DNA of 64,000 nucleotides from an uncultured Lachnospiraceae bacterium (GCA_910584685.1 CAJUAO010000016.1:1-64000); one strand, 5' to 3'; positions 8,174-17,211 are shown, numbered from the stretch's first letter. Numbers and translations are program-made. The notes: generated by a model not told the origin, from the sequence alone.

Positions 8174-9994
8174 TTACCTGCCTGTACTGTTAAATTCACC
8201 ATACTGGTGTGTAAATACCGTGTAATAATAGCCCTTCATATCCACCAGCTCATCATGGTTACCCATCTCCACTATTCTTCCTCTGTCAAGAACAAGTATT
8301 ATGTCCGCATCCTTTATGGAAGATATTCTATGGGCAATAATAAACACTGTTTCTTTATTTTCAAGAGAATGCAACGCATTCTGTATATGCTCCTCTGTCT
8401 CCATATCTACCGCTGACGTGGTATCGTCAAGTATAATAATTGACGGAGATTTTAAAAGCGCTCTTGCAAGGGATATTCTCTGTCTTTGCCCTCCTGAAAG
8501 ACCTACTCCTCTTTCTCCTACTATGGTATCGTAGCCGTCAGGCATCTGTCTTATAAATTCATCAGCATTAGCCACCTTTGCCGCCCACTCTACCCTTTCA
8601 AAAGGACAATCCGGCTGACCGTACGCTATATTACCCTCTATTGTGTCGGAAAACAGGAATACATCCTGCATTGCCATACCTATACCGTCTCTTAATGTAT
8701 GCAAATCTATATTTTTTACATTAATATCAGTTACAAGCTTTTCATCCTCAGTTCCGTCCTCCCTGTGCACCTTCTCTATTCCTTCCACCAGCACCGCTCC
8801 GTCTGTAGGGTCAAAGAATCTGCATATAAGATTCATAATAGTGGACTTTCCCGAGCCTGTGGCTCCTATAATGCCTACCGTCTGTCCTGCCTCTACCTTA
8901 AAATTAATATCCTTAAGAATGGCGTCGTCATGAAGGCTGTAGGATACGTTTTTAAATTCAACTCCCCCTGTTATCCTCATTACATCCTCAGGATATCTCG
9001 GCGTCATAATATCAGGCACCTCGCTTATGGTAGAATAAATCTTATCTACTGAGGTTGAAAACCTGAATACATCATTTACAATCCAGCCTGCCATACGAAG
9101 GGGATTGTTAAGCATCCAGAGATAGCTGTTTATCATAATCATATCACCCAGGGACATATCGCCCTTTATACACATGATACCGCCTAAAATCATTAGGATA
9201 AACACTAAGGTTGAGGATAGGAATTCAAACAAAGGAACATACCTTACCCACACGTTTGTCGCCTCTATCTCTGAGTCCCTGTAGCCCTTATTTTCCTTTT
9301 GAAACTTTTCAATCTCATAATCCTCCTTTGCAAAGGCCTTTACCACCCTGTTTCCGCTTATATTCTCCTGCGCAAAGGCATTCAGGCTTGAAAACTTTTC
9401 CCTTACGTTGGCAAACTTTGGTTTGATAGCCTTTGACTGGAGATATGTGATAAGTCCTGTTATGGGCAGCGCCGCTATCATAGCAAACGCTATTCTTACA
9501 TCTACTGAAAATATCATAAACAGGGCTATGCAAAACAACAATACAGACTCATATATATTGAAGATTACATATGATACAAAATGTCGTATTGCCATCATAT
9601 CGCCTGTCTGACGGCTCATTAAATCTCCTGTCCTGTTCTTATTGTAAAACGCAAAATCCTTTTGAAGAAGGCTTCTGTACACTCCGTCTCTCATATCGTA
9701 CAGCATTCCCTGTGACGCTGATTCAAATAACCACTGAAACGCCACTCTCACAACAGCCCTTATAAGGGTAACTACAAGCATAAGTATAAGAAACTTAGGC
9801 AAAAGACCTATCTTTATATTACTTCCATCGCCTATAATGTCGTCAACTATGTAGCCTGTTATCCTTGGATTAATTATTGCCAGCACTGATGCAATCGTTA
9901 CAAGCACCATACCGATAATCATATTCCACTTATACCCATTAAGATATGAGTAGAACCATCTCATTGCCGTCATTTTCTGTTTGTCTTTACTCAT
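8174..9994 (-). CDS. ABC exporter half-transporter (MdlA-like, degenerate Walker B)
   Basis: 606 residues, same architecture as the downstream partner. Walker A is GATGSGKS and the signature is canonical LSGGQRQRISLARALL, but Walker B reads IIILDDTTSAVD: Asp replaces the catalytic Glu. In heterodimeric exporters this marks the subunit building the non-hydrolysing site. About 25 extra residues (KVHREDGTEDEKLVTD) are inserted between Walker A and the Q-loop. Start ATG 9994 with AGGAGG. First gene of a two-gene operon transcribed from a promoter at 10122-10149; an AraC-family regulator is divergent. Confidence 0.9.
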   Translation of the reverse strand: MSKDKQKMTAMRWFYSYLNGYKWNMIIGMVLVTIASVLAIINPRITGYIVDDIIGDGSNIKIGLLPKFLILMLVVTLIRAVVRVAFQWLFESASQGMLYDMRDGVYRSLLQKDFAFYNKNRTGDLMSRQTGDMMAIRHFVSYVIFNIYESVLLFCIALFMIFSVDVRIAFAMIAALPITGLITYLQSKAIKPKFANVREKFSSLNAFAQENISGNRVVKAFAKEDYEIEKFQKENKGYRDSEIEATNVWVRYVPLFEFLSSTLVFILMILGGIMCIKGDMSLGDMIMINSYLWMLNNPLRMAGWIVNDVFRFSTSVDKIYSTISEVPDIMTPRYPEDVMRITGGVEFKNVSYSLHDDAILKDINFKVEAGQTVGIIGATGSGKSTIMNLICRFFDPTDGAVLVEGIEKVHREDGTEDEKLVTDINVKNIDLHTLRDGIGMAMQDVFLFSDTIEGNIAYGQPDCPFERVEWAAKVANADEFIRQMPDGYDTIVGERGVGLSGGQRQRISLARALLKSPSIIILDDTTSAVDMETEEHIQNALHSLENKETVFIIAHRISSIKDADIILVLDRGRIVEMGNHDELVDMKGYYYTVFTHQYGEFNSTGR

Positions 9995-10050
9995 AACACT
10001 TCCTCCTGTACCTTTTTATTGATTTAGGAAATTTTATTTTTTCCCCAGAC

Positions 10051-10081
10051 CTTAAAACTATTGATTGTCACTAGTTTTAAG
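10051..10081. promoter_or_regulatory. Perfect 10-bp inverted repeat in the exporter leader
   Basis: CTTAAAACTA, an 11-base spacer, then TAGTTTTAAG. It lies between the exporter promoter and its start codon, so it could be a regulator-binding dyad or an RNA hairpin in the 5' leader. The divergent AraC gene is an obvious candidate partner (inference). Confidence 0.55.
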
Positions 10082-10121
10082 TTTGCAGGTATAAATTTTT
10101 CATATCTCTTTGTTATATGTG

Positions 10122-10149
10122 ATTATATTCTTACGGGGTATTTTATCAA
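10122..10149 (-). promoter_or_regulatory. Sigma-A-like promoter of the ABC exporter operon
   Basis: On the minus strand TTGATA (10144-10149), a 16-base spacer, and TATAAT (10122-10127). The start codon of the first exporter gene is about 120 bases downstream. Confidence 0.55.
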
Positions 10150-10227
10150 TGATATTTGCTGTTTGATAATTGACATTTTCTGTTTTTTATGCTAAGCTTT
10201 TCACATTATATTTTATTGCGGAGGAAA

Positions 10228-10350
10228 ATGCATACCATAGCCTTGCGGTTAACCTTTAAAGTTTATGATATGCAGGAATATATATGGATAATTTATTTGA
10301 AATTAATTTTATGGGGCGTAATTCCTATCATCCCAACGGCATATACATAG
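10228..10350 (+). CDS. Possible 40-residue leader peptide overlapping the AraC start
   Basis: ATG 10228 follows GCGGAGGAAA and opens a 40-codon frame ending in TAG at 10348-10350, so it covers the AraC start codon in another frame. AraC itself has a weak site (CAGGA). Translation of this leader could block or couple AraC translation. The spacing between GGAGG and ATG is short (3-4 bases) and the peptide has no recognisable features, so this is a weak call. Confidence 0.25.
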   Translation: MHTIALRLTFKVYDMQEYIWIIYLKLILWGVIPIIPTAYT

Positions 10351-11093
10351 ACCGCCCAAACGGTACGGACAACCATCTTTTTTTGTTTATAAAATCTAAA
10401 TGCCGTCTTTTGGTAAACGGTAAGCTTATGGATATTACCGAGCCCTGCTTTATTTTATATGACCTTTATGCCCATCAGCTTTACTATAATGAAAATGAGC
10501 CCTACAGTGACGACTGGATTCATTTCACTTATGATGACGCCCATTCATTTTTCAAGGCGCTTGACATTCCCTTTAATATACCTATGTTTATTATGGGAAC
10601 TAAAGATATTTCAAATATGATTAACGACCTTAATACAGAATATCTTCAAAAGGGTCCCCACCACAATGAAATCATAGATATGAAGCTTAGGACACTCTTC
10701 TATAAGTTTAGTGATATATACCATACTGAAAGCTCATTTTCAGATAAAATGAACCGCTACCGACAGACCTTTAATGAAATAAGAAATAAAATATATGACT
10801 ATGAGTCCTTTGACAAGGCTTGCACTGTTGGTGACATTGCCGCAGAGCTTAATCTTAGCACATCATATTTTCAACATATATATAAGGAGCTTTTCGGCGT
10901 ATCAGTTATGCAGGATATTATAAAAAGCCGTATTGATTATGCCTGCTATCTTCTGCAGAATAATTATGACTCTATTACGGATATTGCATTTCGCTGCGGC
11001 TATGAAAACAAGGAGCATTTTACAAGACAGTTTAAGCTGGTGACCGGGTATACCCCTAAAAAGTACAGGGAGATAAGCGGAAATGCAACATAG
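10284..11093 (+). CDS. AraC-family transcriptional regulator
   Basis: 269 residues. N-terminal cupin-like sensor (about 1-130; DDWIHFTYDDA is the usual landmark of glycan-sensing AraC proteins) and C-terminal double helix-turn-helix (about 170-265) with IAAELNLSTSYFQHIYKE and ITDIAFRCGYENKEHFTRQF, ending in the typical GYTPKKYRE. Divergent from the heterodimeric ABC exporter and separated by ~290 bases containing a promoter and a dyad, so control of the exporter is plausible. The inducer is unknown. Confidence 0.88.
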   Translation: MDNLFEINFMGRNSYHPNGIYIDRPNGTDNHLFLFIKSKCRLLVNGKLMDITEPCFILYDLYAHQLYYNENEPYSDDWIHFTYDDAHSFFKALDIPFNIPMFIMGTKDISNMINDLNTEYLQKGPHHNEIIDMKLRTLFYKFSDIYHTESSFSDKMNRYRQTFNEIRNKIYDYESFDKACTVGDIAAELNLSTSYFQHIYKELFGVSVMQDIIKSRIDYACYLLQNNYDSITDIAFRCGYENKEHFTRQFKLVTGYTPKKYREISGNAT

Positions 11094-11116
11094 GGCTTAT
11101 AATACTATAAGCCCTA
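11091..11116. terminator. Hairpin between convergent AraC and Rpn genes
   Basis: TAGGGCTTAT pairs perfectly with ATAAGCCCTA around a 6-base loop, starting on the AraC stop codon. T-rich sequence follows only weakly on the plus strand, so termination efficiency is uncertain. Confidence 0.5.
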
Positions 11117-11135
11117 TCCTTTCATACATTCAAAC

Positions 11136-12071
11136 TCAGCTATTCATCTTTTCAATAAATTCATCTATGGTTTCAGCCCTTGCTAAAAGCTTAACCCATT
11201 TGTTTAAAATATTTATATCCTTTTGTTCTGATATTTTCTGCTTTAAAAAATCCGGTATACTGCCTATTTCCTCTAAAATCTCAATGATTGACTCAGCTTT
11301 GCCCTCTGCTTTACCTTCGGCTATACCCTCGGCTTTGCCTTCTGCTATGCCTTCAATCCGGCTTTCCCGCTTTTCAAGCTCCATTACCTCCCACATCCGC
11401 ATATACTTCACTCCAATCGCTGAATTATTTTTAATTTCCTCCACACCATGATGAAGTCTTTCCAGCCGTGAGTCAGTTACGTTCTCATAGCTGCTTTGCT
11501 TTATGTATAAAAGCAGTCTTTTTAATTCATCGCTTCCCCCGGCTTCACCGTCAGTGTAGAGAAATATTTTTCTTATACCGTCATTATAATCCATCTCCGG
11601 AATTTCTTCCACTATATTTTTTACATGATATATCATTCTGTTTCCTCCAAAGGGGTCAAAGGGAAGTATCCATATGGTAATCAGCTCTGGCAGCTTATCA
11701 TAATCAATACCGCTTCCAAGAAGCTTTATGTCGGTAACTGCCTGATAATAACGGCTCCGTTTGGGAAGATAAAATGATTTTCTTGTGTTTGGCTCAATAT
11801 CATATACCCTTATTATTTCCGATGCTTCCTTTTCACCAGCTTTTTCTGTTATTGAAACGTCCATACGTATTCCATGTCTGTCCGTATCTATTCCGTTAAT
11901 GGTTTTCTGGGGTTCAATAATAAGCTCCTTTGGGCTTATGCCGAGAGCCCTCTCTAATATAAGCCGTATAACAAGCTCAGCCGTCTCCCTGTTAAGCATT
12001 GCCTCCGTAAACAGGAAGTCATCAATAAGGCTTAACTCCTGTATTGGTTTTCTGTTTTGAATTTTATGCAT
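11136..12071 (-). CDS. Rpn-family recombination-promoting nuclease / PD-(D/E)XK transposase-like
   Basis: 311 residues of the Rpn/DUF4351-like group. The N-terminal block LSLIDDFLFTEAMLN and core GIRMDVSI...IRVYDIEPN...YLPKRSRYYQA match the PD-(D/E)XK nuclease core (Asp, Glu and a basic residue). The region ~240-265 is a low-complexity run of EGIAEGKAEGK units, a known expansion spot in the family, seen in the DNA as short slippage-prone repeats. Proteins of this family are intracellular DNA endonucleases, often multicopy. Isolated gene; start ATG 12071 with AGGAG upstream. Confidence 0.85.
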   Translation of the reverse strand: MHKIQNRKPIQELSLIDDFLFTEAMLNRETAELVIRLILERALGISPKELIIEPQKTINGIDTDRHGIRMDVSITEKAGEKEASEIIRVYDIEPNTRKSFYLPKRSRYYQAVTDIKLLGSGIDYDKLPELITIWILPFDPFGGNRMIYHVKNIVEEIPEMDYNDGIRKIFLYTDGEAGGSDELKRLLLYIKQSSYENVTDSRLERLHHGVEEIKNNSAIGVKYMRMWEVMELEKRESRIEGIAEGKAEGIAEGKAEGKAESIIEILEEIGSIPDFLKQKISEQKDINILNKWVKLLARAETIDEFIEKMNS

Positions 12072-12512
12072 GCAATCTCCTTTTTTAGTTTTAAAATTTT
12101 TTGGTAATTAAAGCTTTATTGAAACTTTATTGAAATAAACAAGATATTCCAAAAGAACAGATTTTAAAAATCAAAAGACTTATTTCATGGTTGATGATTA
12201 AAGATATAGTAACACTGATTCGGTGATTATGCAATATGATTTGAAATTTGATTTAATAATTCAATTTGATAACTTGATTTAATATATTAAATGTAAAATT
12301 GACCATTTTATCAGAAAAAAATTCCTATAATCAAAAAATATATTCAGATTATTAACATATTTTCCGTATAATGTATAGTATATTATATAATTTTTTTCTT
12401 TTAGACTATATTTTTTGGAAGAATACTCCGATAAAATAGTTATATAGAAAAGATTTTTAGTATTTAAAATACACTTTTTGGAAACCTGTTGAAATAAGCA
12501 TTCCGGGGAGGG
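12072..12512. other. AT-rich spacer without a recognised gene
   Basis: About 440 bases, extremely AT-rich, with runs such as TAATTTTTTTC. A 110-codon minus-strand open frame across it has AT-driven composition and no ribosome site, so I do not call it. No convincing structured RNA seen. Confidence 0.5.
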
Positions 12513-12773
12513 ATTGACGCAGTAAACGAATATCAGGTATATAAGGTAACTCCGATTCAAACAGTTCCCATAATTAAAAACATGCGGCAGGATAACAGCC
12601 ACAGCAATCAAAGGGGAACTGAAAGCACCGAGCCTGTTACATTTGCAGGCAAATTAAAAAAGGTTATGGAGCAGAATACTCCAAGTGATTGCTATACGGT
12701 GACTTATAACAAGGGCATGAAGCTTCAATCCTTCTTTTATAGCGAACAGAGAGATTATTCAAAAATTCTCTGA
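12513..12773 (+). CDS. Small protein of unknown function, start codon uncertain
   Basis: An open frame continues from 12498 to the stop at 12771-12773. The first ATG (12582) gives 63 residues but has no ribosome site. A strong GGGGAGGG lies at 12505-12512, right before codons reading IDAVNEYQVYKVTPIQTVPI, which look like real protein; the codon there is ATT with no ATG, GTG or TTG in place. Either a non-standard start is used further in or the start codon was lost. The C-terminal part (TFAGKLKKVMEQNTP, QSFFYSEQRDYS) is soluble. A terminator hairpin follows directly, supporting an expressed unit. Not recognised. Confidence 0.45.
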   Translation: MDAVNEYQVYKVTPIQTVPIIKNMRQDNSHSNQRGTESTEPVTFAGKLKKVMEQNTPSDCYTVTYNKGMKLQSFFYSEQRDYSKIL

Positions 12774-12777
12774 TTTT

Positions 12778-12830
12778 AAGAGAGTATGTCAAATTAGCTG
12801 TTTTAAGCTGTTAAGCCATACTCTCTTTTA
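12778..12830 (+). terminator. Rho-independent terminator after the small protein gene
   Basis: AAGAGAGTATG pairs with CATACTCTCTT around a 28-base loop, followed by TTTTA on the plus strand. It may also act for the convergent GH28 gene. Confidence 0.65.
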
Positions 12831-12863
12831 ACCTGCCATGCTCCAAATATACCTGAGAAAATC

Positions 12864-14306
12864 TTACCGCAATTCAATTCTGTCAGTAAAATCACCCACC
12901 TCTATATTTGCCTCCTCCCAGGTCTGTACCCTTTTTCCGCAAATATAAAGGCTCTCAATAACCACATCAGAAACTCTATACTCGTCATTATATCCCTTAA
13001 TCACAGATGTTTCCTCTCCTGAGCCCATATAGAAAATATTTTTTAAGAATATCCTCTCTATCTGCCTGCCGCAGGCAGGATTATAGTCCGGATTGAATTT
13101 TACCTGAATATCAAGAATTTTTCCATGCTCTATATGCTCTATGCGGATATCCTCATAGGAAACGTTCCTTACCACATTTTTATCTCCTGCATTTATGGCA
13201 AGACAGCCAAGGTATTCTGCCTGATACTCATTGTGTTCCAAAATATCAAGGTTTTCAAAGCGTATATTTTCCAAAATATTTCCCTCATTTTCATAATCTC
13301 CGTGAGTGCCAATCATTGTAGGGTGGGCCACATCCGCCCAAAGGCTGCAGCCTGTAACCAGTATGTTTTTTGTATCTCCGTTATAATCCCACCTTCTGCC
13401 ATATATGGCAATACAGTCGTCTGAGGTCCTTAAAAAGCAGTTTCTTACCGTAACATTCCTGCTGCTCATCATATCAATTCCGTCTGACCATCCCTCACAG
13501 GAGAAGGAAGAAATATCCTCCACAAGAACATTCTCCGAATCACCTATATACACACTGTAATGGGGCGGGTTAATCAAATGAATTCCTTCTATCCTCACAT
13601 TAGAGGAATGACTGAGCCTGATTCCGTTAAGCCCGCTAAACCGCTCAAAGCCTGCCAGATACAGGCAGCCTCTTCCATATATCCTTACATTCCTTGCTCT
13701 GCTTACTATAAATGTTCCCACAACAACAGCGCCTCCTGCAAGATAAACTGACGTGTCTGAGGGAATACGCATGGTACACTCCTCCAGATAATGAACTCCG
13801 GGAGCAAAATAAATTGTACGCCCTAAAGGCATTTTCTCTACCTTATACATTAGCTCCTCTGTTCTGTGTATTGATGTTCTTTTTAAATTTCCTGACAGAT
13901 ACAATATATTTTCACCGGATATATCCGGCTCCTGCTCCATAATCTCACCGGCAAACAGGTGGAGATTATGATGCCTTCCCTTATTAATCTCTATTGACAG
14001 CTTAACGGGATGCTTAAGCTTAAGCCTTACCGTCTTTGAATCAAAGCTATATTCTACCTTTGCCGACAAAGGTCTTACGTCAGCCCGATAAATAAAAAAT
14101 ACTCCCGGATAGGTAATTTCAACCTCAGCCTCCCCCGTAAAATCAAAATATGCCATGGAAGCCTCGCTGACCTCATGCATATCTACCTTTACCTGATAGC
14201 AGCTAATATCCTGCCATTCCTTCTCCCCCGCTGACCTTGCCCTGACGACAAAGTCCTTCTGCAATACAGCTCCCTTTGGAACCGGATAATTTAAAAGCTT
14301 TCCCAT
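12864..14306 (-). CDS. Glycoside hydrolase family 28 (polygalacturonase-like)
   Basis: 480 residues. After an N-terminal beta domain comes a right-handed beta-helix with GH28 catalytic signatures: SDGIDMMS (Asp, ~275), the SDDC pair (~296) and GTHGD (His, ~333). Hydrolyses galacturonan or rhamnogalacturonan linkages in pectin. No signal peptide, so it probably acts on imported oligosaccharides. Start chosen at ATG 14306 (AAGGGA 8 bases upstream) instead of a TTG at 14342. It sits alone between the small-protein terminator and purC. Confidence 0.88.
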   Translation of the reverse strand: MGKLLNYPVPKGAVLQKDFVVRARSAGEKEWQDISCYQVKVDMHEVSEASMAYFDFTGEAEVEITYPGVFFIYRADVRPLSAKVEYSFDSKTVRLKLKHPVKLSIEINKGRHHNLHLFAGEIMEQEPDISGENILYLSGNLKRTSIHRTEELMYKVEKMPLGRTIYFAPGVHYLEECTMRIPSDTSVYLAGGAVVVGTFIVSRARNVRIYGRGCLYLAGFERFSGLNGIRLSHSSNVRIEGIHLINPPHYSVYIGDSENVLVEDISSFSCEGWSDGIDMMSSRNVTVRNCFLRTSDDCIAIYGRRWDYNGDTKNILVTGCSLWADVAHPTMIGTHGDYENEGNILENIRFENLDILEHNEYQAEYLGCLAINAGDKNVVRNVSYEDIRIEHIEHGKILDIQVKFNPDYNPACGRQIERIFLKNIFYMGSGEETSVIKGYNDEYRVSDVVIESLYICGKRVQTWEEANIEVGDFTDRIELR

Positions 14307-14340
14307 TTTCCATTCCCTTTCTTTCGTTACATGTGACTTC

Positions 14341-14400
14341 AAAAAAGGAGTTCCTGCTTTGGCTAAATATCAAGCCAAAGCAATAACTCCTTTTATTTTT
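14341..14400 (-). terminator. Terminator of purC
   Basis: On the minus strand AAAAGGAGTT and AACTCCTTTTTT flank an inner perfect stem GCTTTGGCT/AGCCAAAGC; a T-run ends it. It immediately follows the purC stop codon. Confidence 0.85.
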
Positions 14401-15276
14401 CTATCTGACAAATGCTTTTCCTGTAAGAAGCTCATACGCTTCCTTATATTTATCTATAGTCTTGTCTATAACCTCCTGCGGCAGAAGCAGGTCATTATCA
14501 GGGTTTGCCTTTAACCAGTCTCTTACAAACTGCTTGTCAAAGGACGGCTGTCCCTTGCCCGGCTCATAGCCCTCAAGAGGCCAGAATCTTGAGCTGTCAG
14601 GCGTAAGCATCTCATCGCCTATAACGATTTCACCGTTTTCGTCAAGACCAAACTCAAATTTTGTGTCTGCTATAATAATACCCTTGCCAAGGGCATATTC
14701 AGCGCACTTTTTGTAAAGCATTATTGTATATTCCTTAAGCTTAGAGGCATATTCCCGGCCCTTCCCCGGATACTTCCTCTCAAGCACCTCTATACTCTGC
14801 TCATATGATATGTTTTCATCATGGTCGCCTATCTCAGCCTTTGTACTAGGCGTATATATAGGCTCAGGAAGCTTATCTGACTCAATAAGTCCCTCCGGCA
14901 GCTTTATTCCGCATACAGTGCCGTTTTTCTTATAGCTTTCCCAGCCGCTTCCTGTAATATATCCTCTTACAATGCACTCAATAGGAAGCATGGAAAGCTT
15001 TTTTACCTTCATGCTGTTCCCCGTATATTCAGCCTTATGGAAAAACTCAGGCATATCCTTTACATCTACTGAAAGCATGTGATTTTGTACTATATCCTTT
15101 GTAAAATCAAACCAGAACCTTGACATCTGCGTAAGAACCGCACCCTTATCGGTGATTTTATTCTTTAATATATTGTCAAAGGCCGATATGCGGTCTGTTG
15201 CAACCATTATAAGGCTGTCGCCGTTATCATAAACCTCTCTTACCTTGCCTTCATATAGTAACTTTAAATCTGCCAT
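14401..15276 (-). CDS. purC: Phosphoribosylaminoimidazole-succinocarboxamide synthase
   Basis: SAICAR synthetase: joins CAIR and aspartate with ATP in purine synthesis, in the cytoplasm. 291 residues, the longer bacterial form. Landmarks: N-terminal YEGKVREVYD, VATDRISAFDNIL, CIVRGYITGSGW, IIADTKFEFG and DEMLTPDSSRFW. Stands alone with its own terminator. I looked for a purine riboswitch upstream and did not see the conserved core. Start ATG 15276 preceded by AAGGAAGGGAAG. Confidence 0.96.
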   Translation of the reverse strand: MADLKLLYEGKVREVYDNGDSLIMVATDRISAFDNILKNKITDKGAVLTQMSRFWFDFTKDIVQNHMLSVDVKDMPEFFHKAEYTGNSMKVKKLSMLPIECIVRGYITGSGWESYKKNGTVCGIKLPEGLIESDKLPEPIYTPSTKAEIGDHDENISYEQSIEVLERKYPGKGREYASKLKEYTIMLYKKCAEYALGKGIIIADTKFEFGLDENGEIVIGDEMLTPDSSRFWPLEGYEPGKGQPSFDKQFVRDWLKANPDNDLLLPQEVIDKTIDKYKEAYELLTGKAFVR

Positions 15277-15471
15277 TTTCTTCCCTTCCTTTTCTTACTG
15301 TTTATTTTGCCAAGGGGACGCACAATCCTCAAAGACAATCCAAGTATATAATAGTTTCCATTATAAATCAACCATAATATAAATTATTTAAGGCTGTGTT
15401 TTTTATGGCAGACTTAATCCTAAATCACGCTTTAAAAATTTAGTCTTTGGCACTAATCTTTCAAAAAGCTT

Positions 15472-16371
15472 TTATGAGCCAGTAATAGTCCCTCCGTTAG
15501 GGTGCATTACCTGCCCTGTAATATATGAAGCGTCCTCCGACGCAAGAAATACATAGCATGGCGATACCTCATAAGGCTGACCTGCCCTCATCATAGGCAC
15601 CTGTGAGGTTTTACGTCCAAAGGTTTCAACCTCCTTAGCAGAATATGAAGACGGAATAAGGGGAGTCCATATTGGTCCGGGTGCAACTGCATTTACACGT
15701 ATACCCTGTTCTGCCAGAGACAGCGCCAATGACCTTGTAAGAGATACAACCGCACCCTTTGTTGCGCTATAATCAATCAAATCCTTATTTCCCTCATATG
15801 CCGTAACGGAAGCCGTATTTATGATACTGCTTCCCCTTTTCATATAAGGCAGCGCCACCTGTATTACATAAAAAAAGGATATAATATTATTCTGAAACAC
15901 CAGATTAAGCTGCTCCGGTGAAATATCCAAAATACTTCTGCGCACAAACTGGACTGCGTGGTTATTTACAAGAATATCAATTCCTCCAAAACATTCTATT
16001 GTTCTTTCTATACAATTTTCAATAAAGCATCTGTCCTTTAAATCTCCCTGTAGAAAAAGGCATTTTCCCCCTAACTGTCTGATTCTTTCCTCTGTCTCTT
16101 TAGCATCAATTTCTTCATCATAATATACAATTACAACTGACGCCCCTTCCTTTACAAAATCGTACGCTACCGCCCTTCCTATTCCACTGTCCCCTCCGGT
16201 AATAAGCGCAACCTTATTTTCCAGCCTTCGGCCGCAGGATTTTCTTTCTGATACAGGCAGCGGCTCCATAATATATTCATATCCCGGCTGCCTGTTTTGG
16301 TGCTGGGGAGGGAAAGATAAGGGTATATCTTCACACTCCCTTATATAGCCATACTTGTTATTTTGTTCCAT
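15472..16371 (-). CDS. SDR-family oxidoreductase (general stress YhdF/YghA-like)
   Basis: 299 residues with an ~45-residue N-terminal extension (IPLSFPPQHQNRQPG) typical of the YghA/YhdF group. The Rossmann motif is ITGGDSGIGRAVA, then LVNNHA, catalytic Ser in TASVTAY, and YSATKGA (Tyr, Lys), ending HPNGGTITGS. Probably NADP-dependent aldehyde or sugar reductase; substrate not known. ATG 16371 is chosen because AGGAGGTG sits about 8 bases upstream. It follows the nitroreductase gene on the same strand with a ~65-base gap. Confidence 0.88.
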   Translation of the reverse strand: MEQNNKYGYIRECEDIPLSFPPQHQNRQPGYEYIMEPLPVSERKSCGRRLENKVALITGGDSGIGRAVAYDFVKEGASVVIVYYDEEIDAKETEERIRQLGGKCLFLQGDLKDRCFIENCIERTIECFGGIDILVNNHAVQFVRRSILDISPEQLNLVFQNNIISFFYVIQVALPYMKRGSSIINTASVTAYEGNKDLIDYSATKGAVVSLTRSLALSLAEQGIRVNAVAPGPIWTPLIPSSYSAKEVETFGRKTSQVPMMRAGQPYEVSPCYVFLASEDASYITGQVMHPNGGTITGS

Positions 16372-16436
16372 TTTTAAAACACCTCCTGACATATATTATA
16401 TGTATTAAAGAGGCGTTTGTGAAAAATGCTAAGCTT

Positions 16437-17201
16437 TTAGATATCCCTGCCGTTTATCTTCATTCCTTCAAGATTGCAGTCATATATCTCTAAATTACTT
16501 AAATTACAATTATGTATTCTTACCTCTGCCAAATTTACATCAGATATATCCGCCCTGTATAAATTTACATTATTAAAGACTGCCTCTCCCATGTTTACAT
16601 CGTTAAAGACTACTCCTCCTATATCACAATGCTCTATTCTTCTTTCCTCCTGACCGCCTGATTCTTCATTATCCTCAAACTCTCCTATAAACGTAGCAAC
16701 CTGTTCAACAGGGTTTCTTTTCGGCGCTATTTGTTCAAATCCTTCATATCCGTACCCCACTGCTATTATTGCTACAGGTATTCTTTCATTGTCCATATTA
16801 AGAATTTCCTTAAGGCTGTCCTCCTTAAAATCACCGCACCAGCATGAGCCAAGCCCCATATCTGCTGCCGATAATAAAATATTTTGAATTGCAGCGGCTG
16901 AAGCCTGTATATTGTAAAGACTCTGACCTCTCTCTCCATACCTTTCAAAATCCTTATTTTCTGCGCATACTGTCAGTAATATAGGCGCGCCTGCTATCAC
17001 CTCCTGCCGACATGCTTCCTCATATATTCTTTTTCTGACTAAAGCATCCTTTATAACATAAAAATGCCATGGCTGGAGATTTCCTGCGCTTGGCGCATAG
17101 GTTGCAGCCTTAATAAGCTCTCTTAGCTTATCATCTGAAACCTTGTCAGCTTTAAATCTCCTTACGCTTCTCCTTGATAAAATCACTTTTGAAAGTTCCA
17201 T
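16437..17201 (-). CDS. Nitroreductase fused to a pentapeptide-repeat tail
   Basis: 254 residues. Residues 1-170 form an FMN-binding nitroreductase domain (SRRSVRRFK, TYAPSAGNLQPWHFYVI, AAIQNILLSAADMGLGSCW, PVAIIAVGYG). Residues ~185-250 are a separate domain built of five-residue repeats with Asn/Leu/Val patterns (VVFNDVNMGEAVFNNVNLYR, ADISDVNLAE, CNLSNLEIYD), the pentapeptide-repeat beta-helix type. This tail is unusual for nitroreductases. Likely NAD(P)H-dependent reduction of nitro or quinone compounds; the tail may mediate dimer or partner binding (inference). Its start lies 10 bases after the AraC/GyrI gene, so the two are probably co-transcribed. Confidence 0.85.
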   Translation of the reverse strand: MELSKVILSRRSVRRFKADKVSDDKLRELIKAATYAPSAGNLQPWHFYVIKDALVRKRIYEEACRQEVIAGAPILLTVCAENKDFERYGERGQSLYNIQASAAAIQNILLSAADMGLGSCWCGDFKEDSLKEILNMDNERIPVAIIAVGYGYEGFEQIAPKRNPVEQVATFIGEFEDNEESGGQEERRIEHCDIGGVVFNDVNMGEAVFNNVNLYRADISDVNLAEVRIHNCNLSNLEIYDCNLEGMKINGRDI

Positions 17202-17211
17202 TATTATCCTC

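Noticed and set aside
12279..12611. 110-codon minus-strand open frame in AT-rich spacer
   Set aside because: Amino acid composition (Ile, Tyr, Asn, Phe) reflects AT bias; no ribosome site or family resemblance.
15277..15471. Purine riboswitch upstream of purC
   Set aside because: The conserved three-way-junction core could not be found in the leader.
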